Assembly (NCBI RefSeq): GCF_029245835.1
Contig: NZ_JAQWOO010000027.1
Location: forward strand, 1-64,000
DNA length: 64,000 bases
Reading direction: 5' to 3'
Origin: Algibacter sp.
GTDB taxonomy: Bacteria > Bacteroidota > Bacteroidia > Flavobacteriales > Flavobacteriaceae
The notes beneath the pieces are model-generated. The model saw only the letters and a list, made by a program, of their open reading frames with translations, did no database searches and was not told where the DNA came from. The position numbers were made by a program, and so were the translations under genes. Position 1 is the first letter of the stretch, and the number at the start of each line of letters is the position of its first letter. Below, piece by piece: positions 52,125 through 60,276 of this stretch.

Positions 52125-53966
52125 ATGATCTATTTAATGATTGCCATTTTAGTTATTACCATTGGTCTCTTTGTTTGGGGAAAGTTTACACCAGATATTG
52201 TAGCACTAATTTCTATGTTGAGTTTATTTTTAACAGGTATTCTAGATGCTACTGAAACTTTGAGTGGTTTTAGTAATCCAACAGTTATAATGATTGCAGC
52301 ATTATTTATTATTGGAGAAGGGATAGCCCAAACAGGATGGACAGCTCTAGCTGGTAAAAAGTTTGTTGAATGGGCTGGAAAAAGTGTTCCAAAGCTTTTA
52401 GTAATTATTACACTTGGTGCGGGCGTTTTATCTGGATTTGTTAGTAATACAGGTACCGTAGCGACATTAATGCCGCTTACAATTTCCTCAGCTTGGAGTA
52501 TTGGTACATTACCTTCTAAAATGTTAATGCCAGTTGCTTTTGGTTCTAATACAGGTGGGCTATTAACTTTAACAGGTACACCTCCAAATATTATTGCTAG
52601 TAATGCGCTTATTGAAGCTGGTTTTGAAGGTTTTTCATTCTTTGAATTTGCCTTAATTGGTTTGCCTTTACTTATAGTGGCAATATTATACTTTAGATAT
52701 ATAGGCCATAAACTTTTACCAAAAAATAAAACGAACAATAAGCCTGTAAATATTGAATCGACATTACACAACTGGATTGAGGCATACAAGGTTGATAGTG
52801 GCTACTACAGATTACGTGTTAGATCTATATCACCTTTGTTAAATACAAAAATTGAAGATTGGCAATTTGAAAAAACCTATGGTATTTCTATTATTCGAAT
52901 AAAAAGAAGACATCCAAATGTACTAAAAAAGATACCTGCTTTTATAGAATTTCCAGATCCAGGTACAGAATTTCTTTACCACGATATTATAACCGTAAAA
53001 GGAGAAACAGAAGCGATAAACAAATTGATGATTAATTTCAGGTTAGGTCTTCTACCGCTAGAACCTATTACTGATGAACTAAAACACAACCTTATTAACC
53101 AAGAGGTTGGTATGACAGAAGTTATCGTAAACCCTAACTCTATGTTAGTTGGAAGACGTTATAAATTAGGTGATTATTTTAAAAGATTCGGTATTCAATT
53201 ATTGGCCGCATCAAGAAATAGAAAACCTTTATTAGAAAAAGAAATTACAGTAAAAGCAGGAGATGCCTTTTTAATTAGAGGTACTTGGGAGCATATTGAA
53301 GACCTAAAACAACAACATGAAAATCTTGTAATAATTGGTAGTCCAGAAGGAATGGCTAAAAATGTTGAAAACCTAAGTCCTAAATCATTTATTGCTTTAG
53401 GTGCTTTAGTACTCATGATAATATTCATGGTTTTCAAAATCGTTCCAGGATCTATGGCAGCACTTATATCTGCTGGTGTAGTATTACTTACTGGTTGTGT
53501 ACCTATTTCAAAAGCCTATAAAGGTATCAGCTGGACTAGCGTTGTTATGATTGCTGCAATGATACCGATGGGTATAGCTTTACAAAAAACGGGAACTGCT
53601 CAATTAATTGCTAATGCACTTGTTGATTATTTAGGTGCTATTCATCCCATTGTATTACTAGGAGGCGTGTTTTTACTTACCACAACATTCAGTCAGGTAA
53701 TAAATAACTCAGCAACAGCTGTATTAATGGCACCAATAGCCATTTTAGCAGCAAGTTCTTTAAACCTGTCACCAGAACCATTTATGATTGTAGTTGCCAT
53801 TAGCGCATCAACAGCCTTTTTAACACCAATAGGCACAACAACAAATGCTATGGTAATGACTGCCGGAGGGTATAAGTTTATGAACTACTTAAAAGTAGGT
53901 GCTCCTCTTCTACTTTTATTTTTTATTATATCATTAATACTTGTACCAATAATCTGGCCTTTTTAA
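52125..53966 (+). CDS. SLC13 family permease with two TrkA-C domains
   Basis: The 613-residue inner-membrane protein has about 12 helices in two halves around a cytoplasmic region (about 230-410) with two TrkA-C (RCK-C) domains. Each transport half has an SNT-type motif: FVSNTGTVATLMPL in the first and INNSATAVLMAPIA in the second, as in SLC13 and related ion transporters. The frame opens at a TTG at 52014, but the extra 37 residues are not hydrophobic or conserved-looking, and the ATG at 52125 is followed at once by helix 1. It likely imports a dicarboxylate, sulfate or another anion with sodium. It is divergent from bshB1. Confidence 0.85.
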   Translation: MIYLMIAILVITIGLFVWGKFTPDIVALISMLSLFLTGILDATETLSGFSNPTVIMIAALFIIGEGIAQTGWTALAGKKFVEWAGKSVPKLLVIITLGAGVLSGFVSNTGTVATLMPLTISSAWSIGTLPSKMLMPVAFGSNTGGLLTLTGTPPNIIASNALIEAGFEGFSFFEFALIGLPLLIVAILYFRYIGHKLLPKNKTNNKPVNIESTLHNWIEAYKVDSGYYRLRVRSISPLLNTKIEDWQFEKTYGISIIRIKRRHPNVLKKIPAFIEFPDPGTEFLYHDIITVKGETEAINKLMINFRLGLLPLEPITDELKHNLINQEVGMTEVIVNPNSMLVGRRYKLGDYFKRFGIQLLAASRNRKPLLEKEITVKAGDAFLIRGTWEHIEDLKQQHENLVIIGSPEGMAKNVENLSPKSFIALGALVLMIIFMVFKIVPGSMAALISAGVVLLTGCVPISKAYKGISWTSVVMIAAMIPMGIALQKTGTAQLIANALVDYLGAIHPIVLLGGVFLLTTTFSQVINNSATAVLMAPIAILAASSLNLSPEPFMIVVAISASTAFLTPIGTTTNAMVMTAGGYKFMNYLKVGAPLLLLFFIISLILVPIIWPF

Positions 53967-54062
53967 ACAAGAACAATCAGTAACAATTAGGGTTGTTTTA
54001 CAAAATGGACTTAAGAAAAAAGAAAGAAATTTAAAATAAATAAGTTGACTAACTGAAAAGGT

Positions 54063-54102
54063 ATCGAAGGCTATATTACAAAAAAGTCTTCGATATTTTT
54101 TT
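54063..54102. terminator. Terminator between SLC13 permease and rlmF
   Basis: Arms ATCGAAG and CTTCGAT with an AT-rich loop are followed by a T run (54095-54104) on the plus strand. It separates two convergent genes. Confidence 0.65.
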
Positions 54103-54977
54103 TATTTAAACGTCCAAGCTACTATTCTTGAAACTTTATTCCCTTGCCCCATAGTAATCGTTTTAATATCTGTCGCTCCTAGTTTCTTTAAAGAGGCATA
54201 CATCCCTTTTACCAAATCTTTCTTAGAAACTAAAGTTGTAAACCAAACACATTGAGTTTTAAACAAAGCGCTTTCATAAAGATAATTATGAATAAACGCT
54301 TTTTCTCCACCTTTATACCATAACTCATTTTGAGTTCCTGAAAAATTTCTAACAACCTTAGCGTCTTCCCTATTTAAGCCTTTTAATTTTTGCATAGTTG
54401 CCTCTAAAGCATCTGTTTCAGATTTATAAAATGGCGGATTACATATAGACACCGAAAACCTATCATGTTCATTTAAAACACCTTTAAATATTTGCAAACT
54501 ATCCTTTTGAAGCCTTAATTCAATAACCTTATCTAATTCATTTTTATCGATAATCTTTTCAGCATGTTTTAAAGAAGTTTCATCTATATCAGTTGCTACA
54601 AAATTCCATTGATACTCGGCATGTCCTAAAAGCGGATAAATACAACTCGCTCCTGTTCCAATATCTAAAACATTAATCTTTCCTGAAATTTTAGATAATT
54701 TTAATACCTCAGCTATATGATGAATATAATCTACTCGCCCAGGAATTGGTGGACATAAATGAGTATCAGGAAACTCCCAAAAACTAATGTTATAATGTTT
54801 GAATAACAACGCTGTATTTAGAGCTTTAACAGCTTTGGGATTAGCAAAATCAATAGTTTTAGTTTCGTATTTATTTTCAAAAACAAAAGACAATAAACCT
54901 GGATATATTTCGCATAAAGCATCTAAATTATATCCGGATTTGTGTTTGTTTTTTGGATGAAGTTTTGAGTTCGACAT
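54102..54977 (-). CDS. rlmF: 23S rRNA (adenine-1618-N6)-methyltransferase
   Basis: The 291-residue enzyme methylates A1618 of 23S rRNA using SAM. The family start SNSKLHPKNKHKSGYNLDALCEIYP is followed by the FANPKAVKALNTALL segment, the SAM-binding motif VLDIGTGASCIYP and the catalytic NPPF (SICNPPFYKS). A C-terminal EKAFIHNYLYESALF region follows. It is followed upstream (on the minus strand) by a MATE gene with a 4-bp gap, so it is the second gene of that transcript. Confidence 0.93.
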   Translation of the reverse strand: MSNSKLHPKNKHKSGYNLDALCEIYPGLLSFVFENKYETKTIDFANPKAVKALNTALLFKHYNISFWEFPDTHLCPPIPGRVDYIHHIAEVLKLSKISGKINVLDIGTGASCIYPLLGHAEYQWNFVATDIDETSLKHAEKIIDKNELDKVIELRLQKDSLQIFKGVLNEHDRFSVSICNPPFYKSETDALEATMQKLKGLNREDAKVVRNFSGTQNELWYKGGEKAFIHNYLYESALFKTQCVWFTTLVSKKDLVKGMYASLKKLGATDIKTITMGQGNKVSRIVAWTFK

Positions 54978-54981
54978 GCAT

Positions 54982-56388
54982 TTAAACTTTTATAGTTTTC
55001 CAATGGCCCTTTTTAAACCAAATAATAGAAATAATGGTCATGGCTATTTCCCCAACAGCAATTGCCCAAAATACCCCAACAGGACCATAATCCAAAGTGA
55101 TGGCTACAATATAAGCAAACGGTAATTGTAATAACCAAAAGCAAACAAAATTGATATAAGTAGGTGTTTTGGTATCACCAGCACCGTTAAATGCATTGAG
55201 AACAATCATGCCAAAACCATAGAATATGAAGGGAGCAGTCATAATTCGTAAACACAACGTACCGTATTTTACAACATCGGGGGTTTGATTAAACATCTCA
55301 ATAATTTGTGGGGCAAAAACAAGATATATTATTGAAACTGCACCCATAAAAATTGCGCAATACTTTGAAGTTATCCAAACCGATTGCTCTGCGCGTTCTG
55401 GTTTTTTAGCTCCTAAATTCTGCCCCACTAAGGCAGCGGCAGCACTACTCATTCCCCATGCAGGCATTAATGTAAATAACATAACACGAATGGCAATGGT
55501 ATAACCAGCAAGTACTTCGCTTCCAAACTCACTTATTATTCGCATTAAAAAAACCCAACTTGTGGTGCCAATTAAAAACTGACCAATACCACCTAGTGAT
55601 ACTTTAATTAAATTAAGCATGACACCAACACGAATTATTATATCTCTAATACCAATTTTAATTTTACTGTAACCATAAAATAAAATCGCTAATTGAAATA
55701 ATACTGCGGTACCGCGTCCAATGGTCGTTGCAATAGCAGCCCCTTCAACCCCAAAAGCGGGAATGGGCCCGAAACCAAAAATAAACATCGGGTCCAGAAT
55801 TATATTTAATCCGTTTGATAAAACCAAAGTCCACATAGAGATAGAAGCTTCTCCCGTTCCTCTAAAAATAGCATTAATTAAAAACAGTAGCATAATAGTC
55901 ATATTACCACCCAAAAGTATTTTAGTATAGCCGTAACCCTCTTCTATTAAATCAGGCTCTGCACCCATTAAACCTAAAAGTTCTTTAGGATATATAACAC
56001 CAATTACACTTATTATTGACGCCACCAATACACCTAAGAATATAACCTGAACAGCTGCATTTGCAGCACCTTTTAAATCTTTTTCTCCCACACGTCTAGC
56101 AACAATGGCTGTTGCCGCAATACTCAAACCAATGGCTACCGCATAAATTAAAGTAATAACAGACTCTGTTAAACCTATGGTTGCAACAGCGTTTACACTT
56201 ACCCGTGACACATACATGATATCAACAAGAGCAAAAATAGATTCCATGAGCATTTCAAGCACCATAGGAACTGCCAACATAAATATGGCTTTACGAATAC
56301 TTCCTGAGGTAAATTCTTGTTGTTTTCCAGTTACAGCTATTTTAAAATACTGAATGAACTTTTTTAAGGAAATTTTATTTGATTGCAT
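54982..56388 (-). CDS. MATE family efflux transporter
   Basis: The 468-residue protein has 12 helices in two homologous halves. Typical segments are IFMLAVPMVLEMLMESIFALVDIMYVSRV at the N terminus and AGYTIAIRVMLFTLMPAWGMSSAAAALVGQNLGA at the start of the second half. MATE proteins export drugs and metabolites using sodium or protons; the coupling ion cannot be read from sequence. It is followed by rlmF after 4 bp. The family resemblance is to the NorM/DinF-like bacterial group. Confidence 0.92.
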   Translation of the reverse strand: MQSNKISLKKFIQYFKIAVTGKQQEFTSGSIRKAIFMLAVPMVLEMLMESIFALVDIMYVSRVSVNAVATIGLTESVITLIYAVAIGLSIAATAIVARRVGEKDLKGAANAAVQVIFLGVLVASIISVIGVIYPKELLGLMGAEPDLIEEGYGYTKILLGGNMTIMLLFLINAIFRGTGEASISMWTLVLSNGLNIILDPMFIFGFGPIPAFGVEGAAIATTIGRGTAVLFQLAILFYGYSKIKIGIRDIIIRVGVMLNLIKVSLGGIGQFLIGTTSWVFLMRIISEFGSEVLAGYTIAIRVMLFTLMPAWGMSSAAAALVGQNLGAKKPERAEQSVWITSKYCAIFMGAVSIIYLVFAPQIIEMFNQTPDVVKYGTLCLRIMTAPFIFYGFGMIVLNAFNGAGDTKTPTYINFVCFWLLQLPFAYIVAITLDYGPVGVFWAIAVGEIAMTIISIIWFKKGHWKTIKV

Positions 56389-56585
56389 TTAAAAATGGTT
56401 AGTTGTTGGATATTGCTAAATATCTAAAAATACCTAGCTTTTGTTTTGCTCGAGAGAATATCGATACTGTATGGAAGTGGAATTATACAATCATAAAAAC
56501 AAATATTGGAAAATTATTTAAAACAACAAAATAGATTTCTAGTCTGTTCCTTTCATTTCTTATATATTCGCAATTAAAAAACAAG

Positions 56586-57242
56586 ATGTTAAAAGCTGTT
56601 ATTTTTGATATGGATGGTGTTATTATTGATAGCGAACCAATGCATAATAAAGCCTATCATGATATGTTTAATGAAGTTGGTATTGAAGTTTCACCCCAAC
56701 TTTACGAATCATTTACAGGGCAATCCACCATCAACATTTGTAAGCGCTTATGCGACCATTTTAATTTGGAACAAGCTCCTGAAACTTTGGTGGCTTTAAA
56801 ACGTAAATATTATAAACACTTTTTTTATAACAATTCTGATTTAGGACTTATTGATGGTGTTTTAGATTTGATAAAAGACTACCATAATAACGGGCTCACT
56901 TTGGTTCTGGCGTCTTCGGCTGCTATGACCAGTATCAATCAAATTTTTGACCGTTTTGATTTAAACCAATATTTTGTTGCTAAGCTTAGTGGTGGTGATT
57001 TAAAACAATCCAAACCGCATCCTGAAATTTTTATTAAAGCAGCAGAAGCTACTGGTTTTAGCAAAAATGAATGCTTTGTAATTGAAGATTCAACCAACGG
57101 TGTTGAAGCTGCAAAATCTGCTGGTATATTCTGTGTTGGTTTTGATAGTTTTCACTCAAAAAATCAAGATTATTCCAAAGCAGATTTGGTTATTAAGGAT
57201 TTTAACGAGATTGAGTTTCCTAAAATAACTAACCTCATTTAA
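56586..57242 (+). CDS. HAD superfamily hydrolase (beta-phosphoglucomutase/phosphatase-like)
   Basis: The 218-residue subfamily IA HAD enzyme has motif I VIFDMDGVIIDSEP with nucleophile and acid aspartates, a cap helix region, motif II VLASSAAMTSI, the motif III lysine in LKQSKPHPE and motif IV CFVIEDSTNGVEAA. The motif I form DMDGVIIDSEP resembles the YniC/PgmB-like group acting on hexose phosphates. The precise substrate is not predictable. Its stop overlaps the stop of the convergent small basic gene by 4 bp. Confidence 0.9.
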   Translation: MLKAVIFDMDGVIIDSEPMHNKAYHDMFNEVGIEVSPQLYESFTGQSTINICKRLCDHFNLEQAPETLVALKRKYYKHFFYNNSDLGLIDGVLDLIKDYHNNGLTLVLASSAAMTSINQIFDRFDLNQYFVAKLSGGDLKQSKPHPEIFIKAAEATGFSKNECFVIEDSTNGVEAAKSAGIFCVGFDSFHSKNQDYSKADLVIKDFNEIEFPKITNLI

Positions 57243-57397
57243 TCATTTTCTTTTCCTTCTTTAGCTTTAGATATAATAGCTCTTAATCGTTCCTTTCTTA
57301 ATACGGATTCAGCTTTCTTTTTACTTTTCTTCTGAGCCATTAACTTAGAATGCTTCGCTTTATTCTTCGTATTCTTTTCCCTTCCCGTCTTTGCCAT
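57239..57397 (-). CDS. Small highly basic protein (52 aa) downstream of mscL
   Basis: The ATG at 57397 opens a 52-codon frame beginning MAKTGREKNTKNKAKHSKLM and ending RAIISKAKEGKEND. It is strongly basic and helical with no membrane segment. It begins 4 bp after the mscL stop on the same strand and its stop overlaps the convergent HAD stop by 4 bp. Position, start codon and close packing argue for a real gene. I do not recognise the family; an RNA- or ribosome-associated role would fit the charge but is inference. Confidence 0.65.
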   Translation of the reverse strand: MAKTGREKNTKNKAKHSKLMAQKKSKKKAESVLRKERLRAIISKAKEGKEND

Positions 57398-57401
57398 AAG
57401 A

Positions 57402-57845
57402 CTATTGTTTAGCTTTTAACAAAGCATTTTGCTCTTCCATTAATTCTGTTAGGTGAGATAACAACTCAATATCTTTTGGTGTAACCACCGTTTTATCCTT
57501 AGTATCCTGAGCTTTATTCCTAAGCTTATTCATAAACTTAACCACAATAAACACCGTAAACCCAATAATAACAAAATCTAATAGCGCTTCCCCTAATGCA
57601 CCATATCCTATTGCAACCTCATCTGTTAAAACAACTCCTGAAGCATCACTAAATGCATCTTTTAAAATGATTTTTCTATTCTGAAAATTAACCCCATCAG
57701 TTAATAAAGATAATGGAGGTAGAAATATTTTTTTAACCAATACATCAATCACCTTATTGAAAGACGCACCAATGATGATACCAATAGCCATATCCATCAT
57801 ATTTCCTTTTACAGCAAACTCCTTAAATTCTTGGAATAGTTTCAT
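57402..57845 (-). CDS. mscL: Large-conductance mechanosensitive channel
   Basis: The 147-residue protein (or 153 from an ATG at 57863) has the MscL N terminus MKLFQEFKEFAVKGNMMDMAIGIIIGASFNKVIDVLV, with helix 1 glycines, a longer periplasmic loop than in E. coli (LLTDGVNFQNRKIILKDAFSD), helix 2 (LLDFVIIGFTVFIVVKFMNKL) and a cytoplasmic helical tail. I chose the ATG at 57845 because it gives the usual short N-terminal helix. The channel opens under membrane tension to release solutes in osmotic downshock. A 52-aa basic gene follows after 4 bp. Confidence 0.93.
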   Translation of the reverse strand: MKLFQEFKEFAVKGNMMDMAIGIIIGASFNKVIDVLVKKIFLPPLSLLTDGVNFQNRKIILKDAFSDASGVVLTDEVAIGYGALGEALLDFVIIGFTVFIVVKFMNKLRNKAQDTKDKTVVTPKDIELLSHLTELMEEQNALLKAKQ

Positions 57846-57975
57846 ATTATTATTTTTAATCATATTTAACTTAACAAATATATTAGAATGTTAATTCAAT
57901 TATTAACCTAATCAACATAAAATATACACAATGCATTAAATCAACTATTACTTAATTTGATTATAAATCATATTA

Positions 57976-58055
57976 TTAGTTAAATAGCTAATATTTTATA
58001 TTATTAGTTTTAAAGCTAATAATTTTGTTATTTTGAATAAATATTTATACATTTG
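57976..58055 (+). promoter_or_regulatory. Twin-operator and promoter of the satD operon
   Basis: Two copies of TTAGTT-N4-AGCTAA, an imperfect dyad, lie at 57976-57991 and 58004-58019, 28 bp apart. They are followed by a -33-like TTTTG (58023-58027), a 20-bp spacer and the -7 match TACATTTG (58048-58055). The SatD start codon is 21 bp further on. The arrangement suggests two binding sites for an activator or autoregulator next to the promoter. Confidence 0.5.
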
Positions 58056-58075
58056 ATAATATCCTTCACCACATT

Positions 58076-58678
58076 ATGACAAGTATAATAACCGGCGATA
58101 TTATAAATTCTAAAAAAAGCTCTCCAAAAAACTGGTTAGGCGCACTTAAATCTGTTTTAAATAGTTTTGGTACCACACCAAAAACTTGGGAAATCTATAG
58201 AGGCGATAGTTTCCAATTAGAAGTCCAACCAGAACAAGCCTTACAAGCCTGTATACTTATAAAAGCAACCATAAAACAATTTGAAAATATTGATGTAAGA
58301 CTCGCCATTGGTATAGGCGAAAAAACATATCAATCTGAAAACATAACAGAATCAAACGGAAGTGCTTTTGTAAATTCGGGCGTATGTTTTGAAAACCTAA
58401 AAAAAACAACACTAGCCATAAAATCGCCTTTCGAGTTATTTGACACCACCATAAACATCATGCTAGAACTTGCGCAACTAACTACAAATAATTGGTCTAG
58501 CACCTCAGCAATTCTTGTTAAAACAACTTTAGAAAACCCAGATTCAAATCAAAACCAATTAGCCAAAATTCTAGAAAAAACCCAAGGCAATATTAGTCAA
58601 GGTCTTAAAAGAGCAGGCTTCGATGAGATTTTCAAACTACTACACTATTACAAAACCCAGATACAAACCCTATGTTAA
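58076..58678 (+). CDS. SatD family protein
   Basis: The 200-residue protein begins TSIITGDIINSKKSSPKNW and contains the family segment EIYRGDSFQLEVQPEQALQACILIKATIK and a RLAIGIGE strand. The C-terminal part (NQNQLAKILEKTQGNISQGLKRAGFDEI) resembles a helix-turn-helix, so it could bind the twin dyad sites upstream of its own gene. SatD proteins are usually encoded with a DUF3307 membrane protein; here it overlaps the next start by 7 bp. The cellular role of the pair is unknown. Confidence 0.85.
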   Translation: MTSIITGDIINSKKSSPKNWLGALKSVLNSFGTTPKTWEIYRGDSFQLEVQPEQALQACILIKATIKQFENIDVRLAIGIGEKTYQSENITESNGSAFVNSGVCFENLKKTTLAIKSPFELFDTTINIMLELAQLTTNNWSSTSAILVKTTLENPDSNQNQLAKILEKTQGNISQGLKRAGFDEIFKLLHYYKTQIQTLC

Positions 58679-59394
58679 CATTAGCCATCACACTTATACT
58701 TGCGCATGTTATTGGCGATTTCTTGTTTCAACCCAACACATGGGTACTTCATAAAGACACCCACAAACACAAATCTAAGTTTTTGTATTGGCATATTTTA
58801 GTGCATTTATGTACGCTAATAGTCCTATTACAATTCAACTTTAAGTACTGGTTAGCACTCCTTATAATCCCTATTTCGCATTATATAATCGATGTTATAA
58901 AACTTCACCTCAGGGCAAAACTCAACAACCGTTTGCTATTTAGTTTAGATCAATTAGCCCACCTAATCGTTATCGCTTTGGTAGTCAAAATATACGAGCC
59001 CTTCAACATTAATATAGACTTACTTTTTACACCAAAAACACTACTATTTGTAACCAGTATATTGTGCATCACTAAAGTATCTTCAATCATCATGAAAACC
59101 ATCATATCCAAGTGGGATTTATCAGAATATAACAAAGAAGCTTCGTTGGCAGATGCAGGCGCATATATTGGCATCCTAGAACGCCTTTTCGTGTTCATGT
59201 TTATCATAACAAACCATTGGGAAGGCGTCGGTTTTTTAATAGCAGCAAAATCCGTATTTCGTTTCGGAGATTTATCAAAAGCCAAAGACCGAAAACTCAC
59301 AGAATACATTCTAATCGGCACACTACTCAGCTTCGGTTTAGCCATAACCATCGGAATAGGTTACGAATATGTTTTAAGTTTAATTGAAAAATAA
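58672..59394 (+). CDS. DUF3307 family membrane protein
   Basis: The 240-residue protein has about seven hydrophobic segments. The N terminus LTLAITLILAHVIGDFLFQPNTWVLHKDTHKHKSKFLYWHILVH is characteristic of DUF3307, with conserved His and Asp residues (AHVIGD, WHILVH) that may bind metal. The final part GFLIAAKSVFRFGDLSKAKDRKLTEY is also conserved-looking. It overlaps the satD stop by 7 bp, indicating coupled translation. The function is unknown. Confidence 0.85.
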   Translation: MLTLAITLILAHVIGDFLFQPNTWVLHKDTHKHKSKFLYWHILVHLCTLIVLLQFNFKYWLALLIIPISHYIIDVIKLHLRAKLNNRLLFSLDQLAHLIVIALVVKIYEPFNINIDLLFTPKTLLFVTSILCITKVSSIIMKTIISKWDLSEYNKEASLADAGAYIGILERLFVFMFIITNHWEGVGFLIAAKSVFRFGDLSKAKDRKLTEYILIGTLLSFGLAITIGIGYEYVLSLIEK

Positions 59395-59396
59395 TT

Positions 59397-59834
59397 TGGG
59401 CGTTACCCCGAAAAGGGGTCGGGCTTTCCGTTGCAATCTTTTTAAACGTCATAGCGAGAACGAAGGACGTGGCTATCTGCTAATTTTAATCTCAAAACTA
59501 AGTTATAGTTCTTTTCATTTAAAAAGGATTTCCTCTGCAATCCCTAACGCAAAAACCCACCCCTAACCCCTCCCAAGAGTGGAAACCACTCTTGCTTTAA
59601 AAGTTTAGGGTTTATAAAATTTGGGGAAAGAATAAAAACAACAAAACATCAACACCCAAATCAATTCGCAGAATTGAACGTCAAGGCGCAGAATAGGTTT
59701 GAAAAGTTCCGAGAACAGGAAAACGTAGTTCGACGCGGAATTTTCAAATCGGTTTTTAGTTTTCTCAAAAACTAAAAAATTCCTCGGCTTGACCGTGATT
59801 TTTTGGTTCGTTTTGCATCAAGGCAAAATGAACA
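59397..59834. repeat. Non-coding cluster of hairpin repeats
   Basis: The 465-bp gap between the DUF3307 gene and the nuclease-like gene contains family A (59397-59443, hairpin ACCCC/GGGGT at 59405-59419) and family B (59444-59480, CGTCATAGCGAGAACGAAGG). It also has a perfect hairpin CAAGAGTGG/CCACTCTTG (59574-59594), a palindrome CAATTC-GCA-GAATTG near 59662, a stem TTTTTAGTTTT/AAAACTAAAAA near 59754-59778 and GTTCGTTTTGC/GCAAAATGAAC near 59806-59832. I see no gene in it. Confidence 0.6.
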
Positions 59835-59859
59835 AAGAAAATTTAATTAAATAGAAAGT

Positions 59860-60273
59860 CTAATTATTAAGAACTGTTATAATAGAATCATAAAAAACAG
59901 GAGTTTTGCCCCAAGAATAAAGTCCTGTGTTTTTCCATGAATTCGATTTTTTAATATTTTCAGGTAAAATATCTATAGCATCATCATGCATATATATTTT
60001 TATTTTTTCATTTTCAATGAAAGCAATATACAAGTCTTTTTGAATGTATTTCTTATCTATAGTAAAGCGACCTTTTAGTTGAACCTTAATTATTTCTCCA
60101 TTAGAAATATGAACAGAAATAAAATCGGCACCTTGCCAATCATCGTTCAACCGCATTGAATTGAAACCATAATTTGCTAAAACCGATGCCACTTTATGAA
60201 AATTAAAATTTTCCTTCTGTCTTGATTTTAAATCAGAATATTTAATCTTTGGAAATTGGTCTTTAAATGTCAT
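59860..60273 (-). CDS. PD-(D/E)XK nuclease-like protein (137 aa)
   Basis: The 137-residue protein has an N-terminal helix (HKVASVLANYGFNSMRL) and then DDWQGADFISVHISNGEIIKVQLKGR. The pattern xxGADF followed by QLK on the next strand resembles the PD-(D/E)XK core, with Q in place of the usual D/E, as in some intron-associated or Holliday-junction type nucleases. The C-terminal part has strands (LYIAFIENEKIKIYMHDD). It begins 3 bp after the cytochrome c maturation gene on the same strand. Activity and target are unknown, and the family call is by motif only. Confidence 0.55.
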   Translation of the reverse strand: MTFKDQFPKIKYSDLKSRQKENFNFHKVASVLANYGFNSMRLNDDWQGADFISVHISNGEIIKVQLKGRFTIDKKYIQKDLYIAFIENEKIKIYMHDDAIDILPENIKKSNSWKNTGLYSWGKTPVFYDSIITVLNN

Positions 60274-60276
60274 TTT

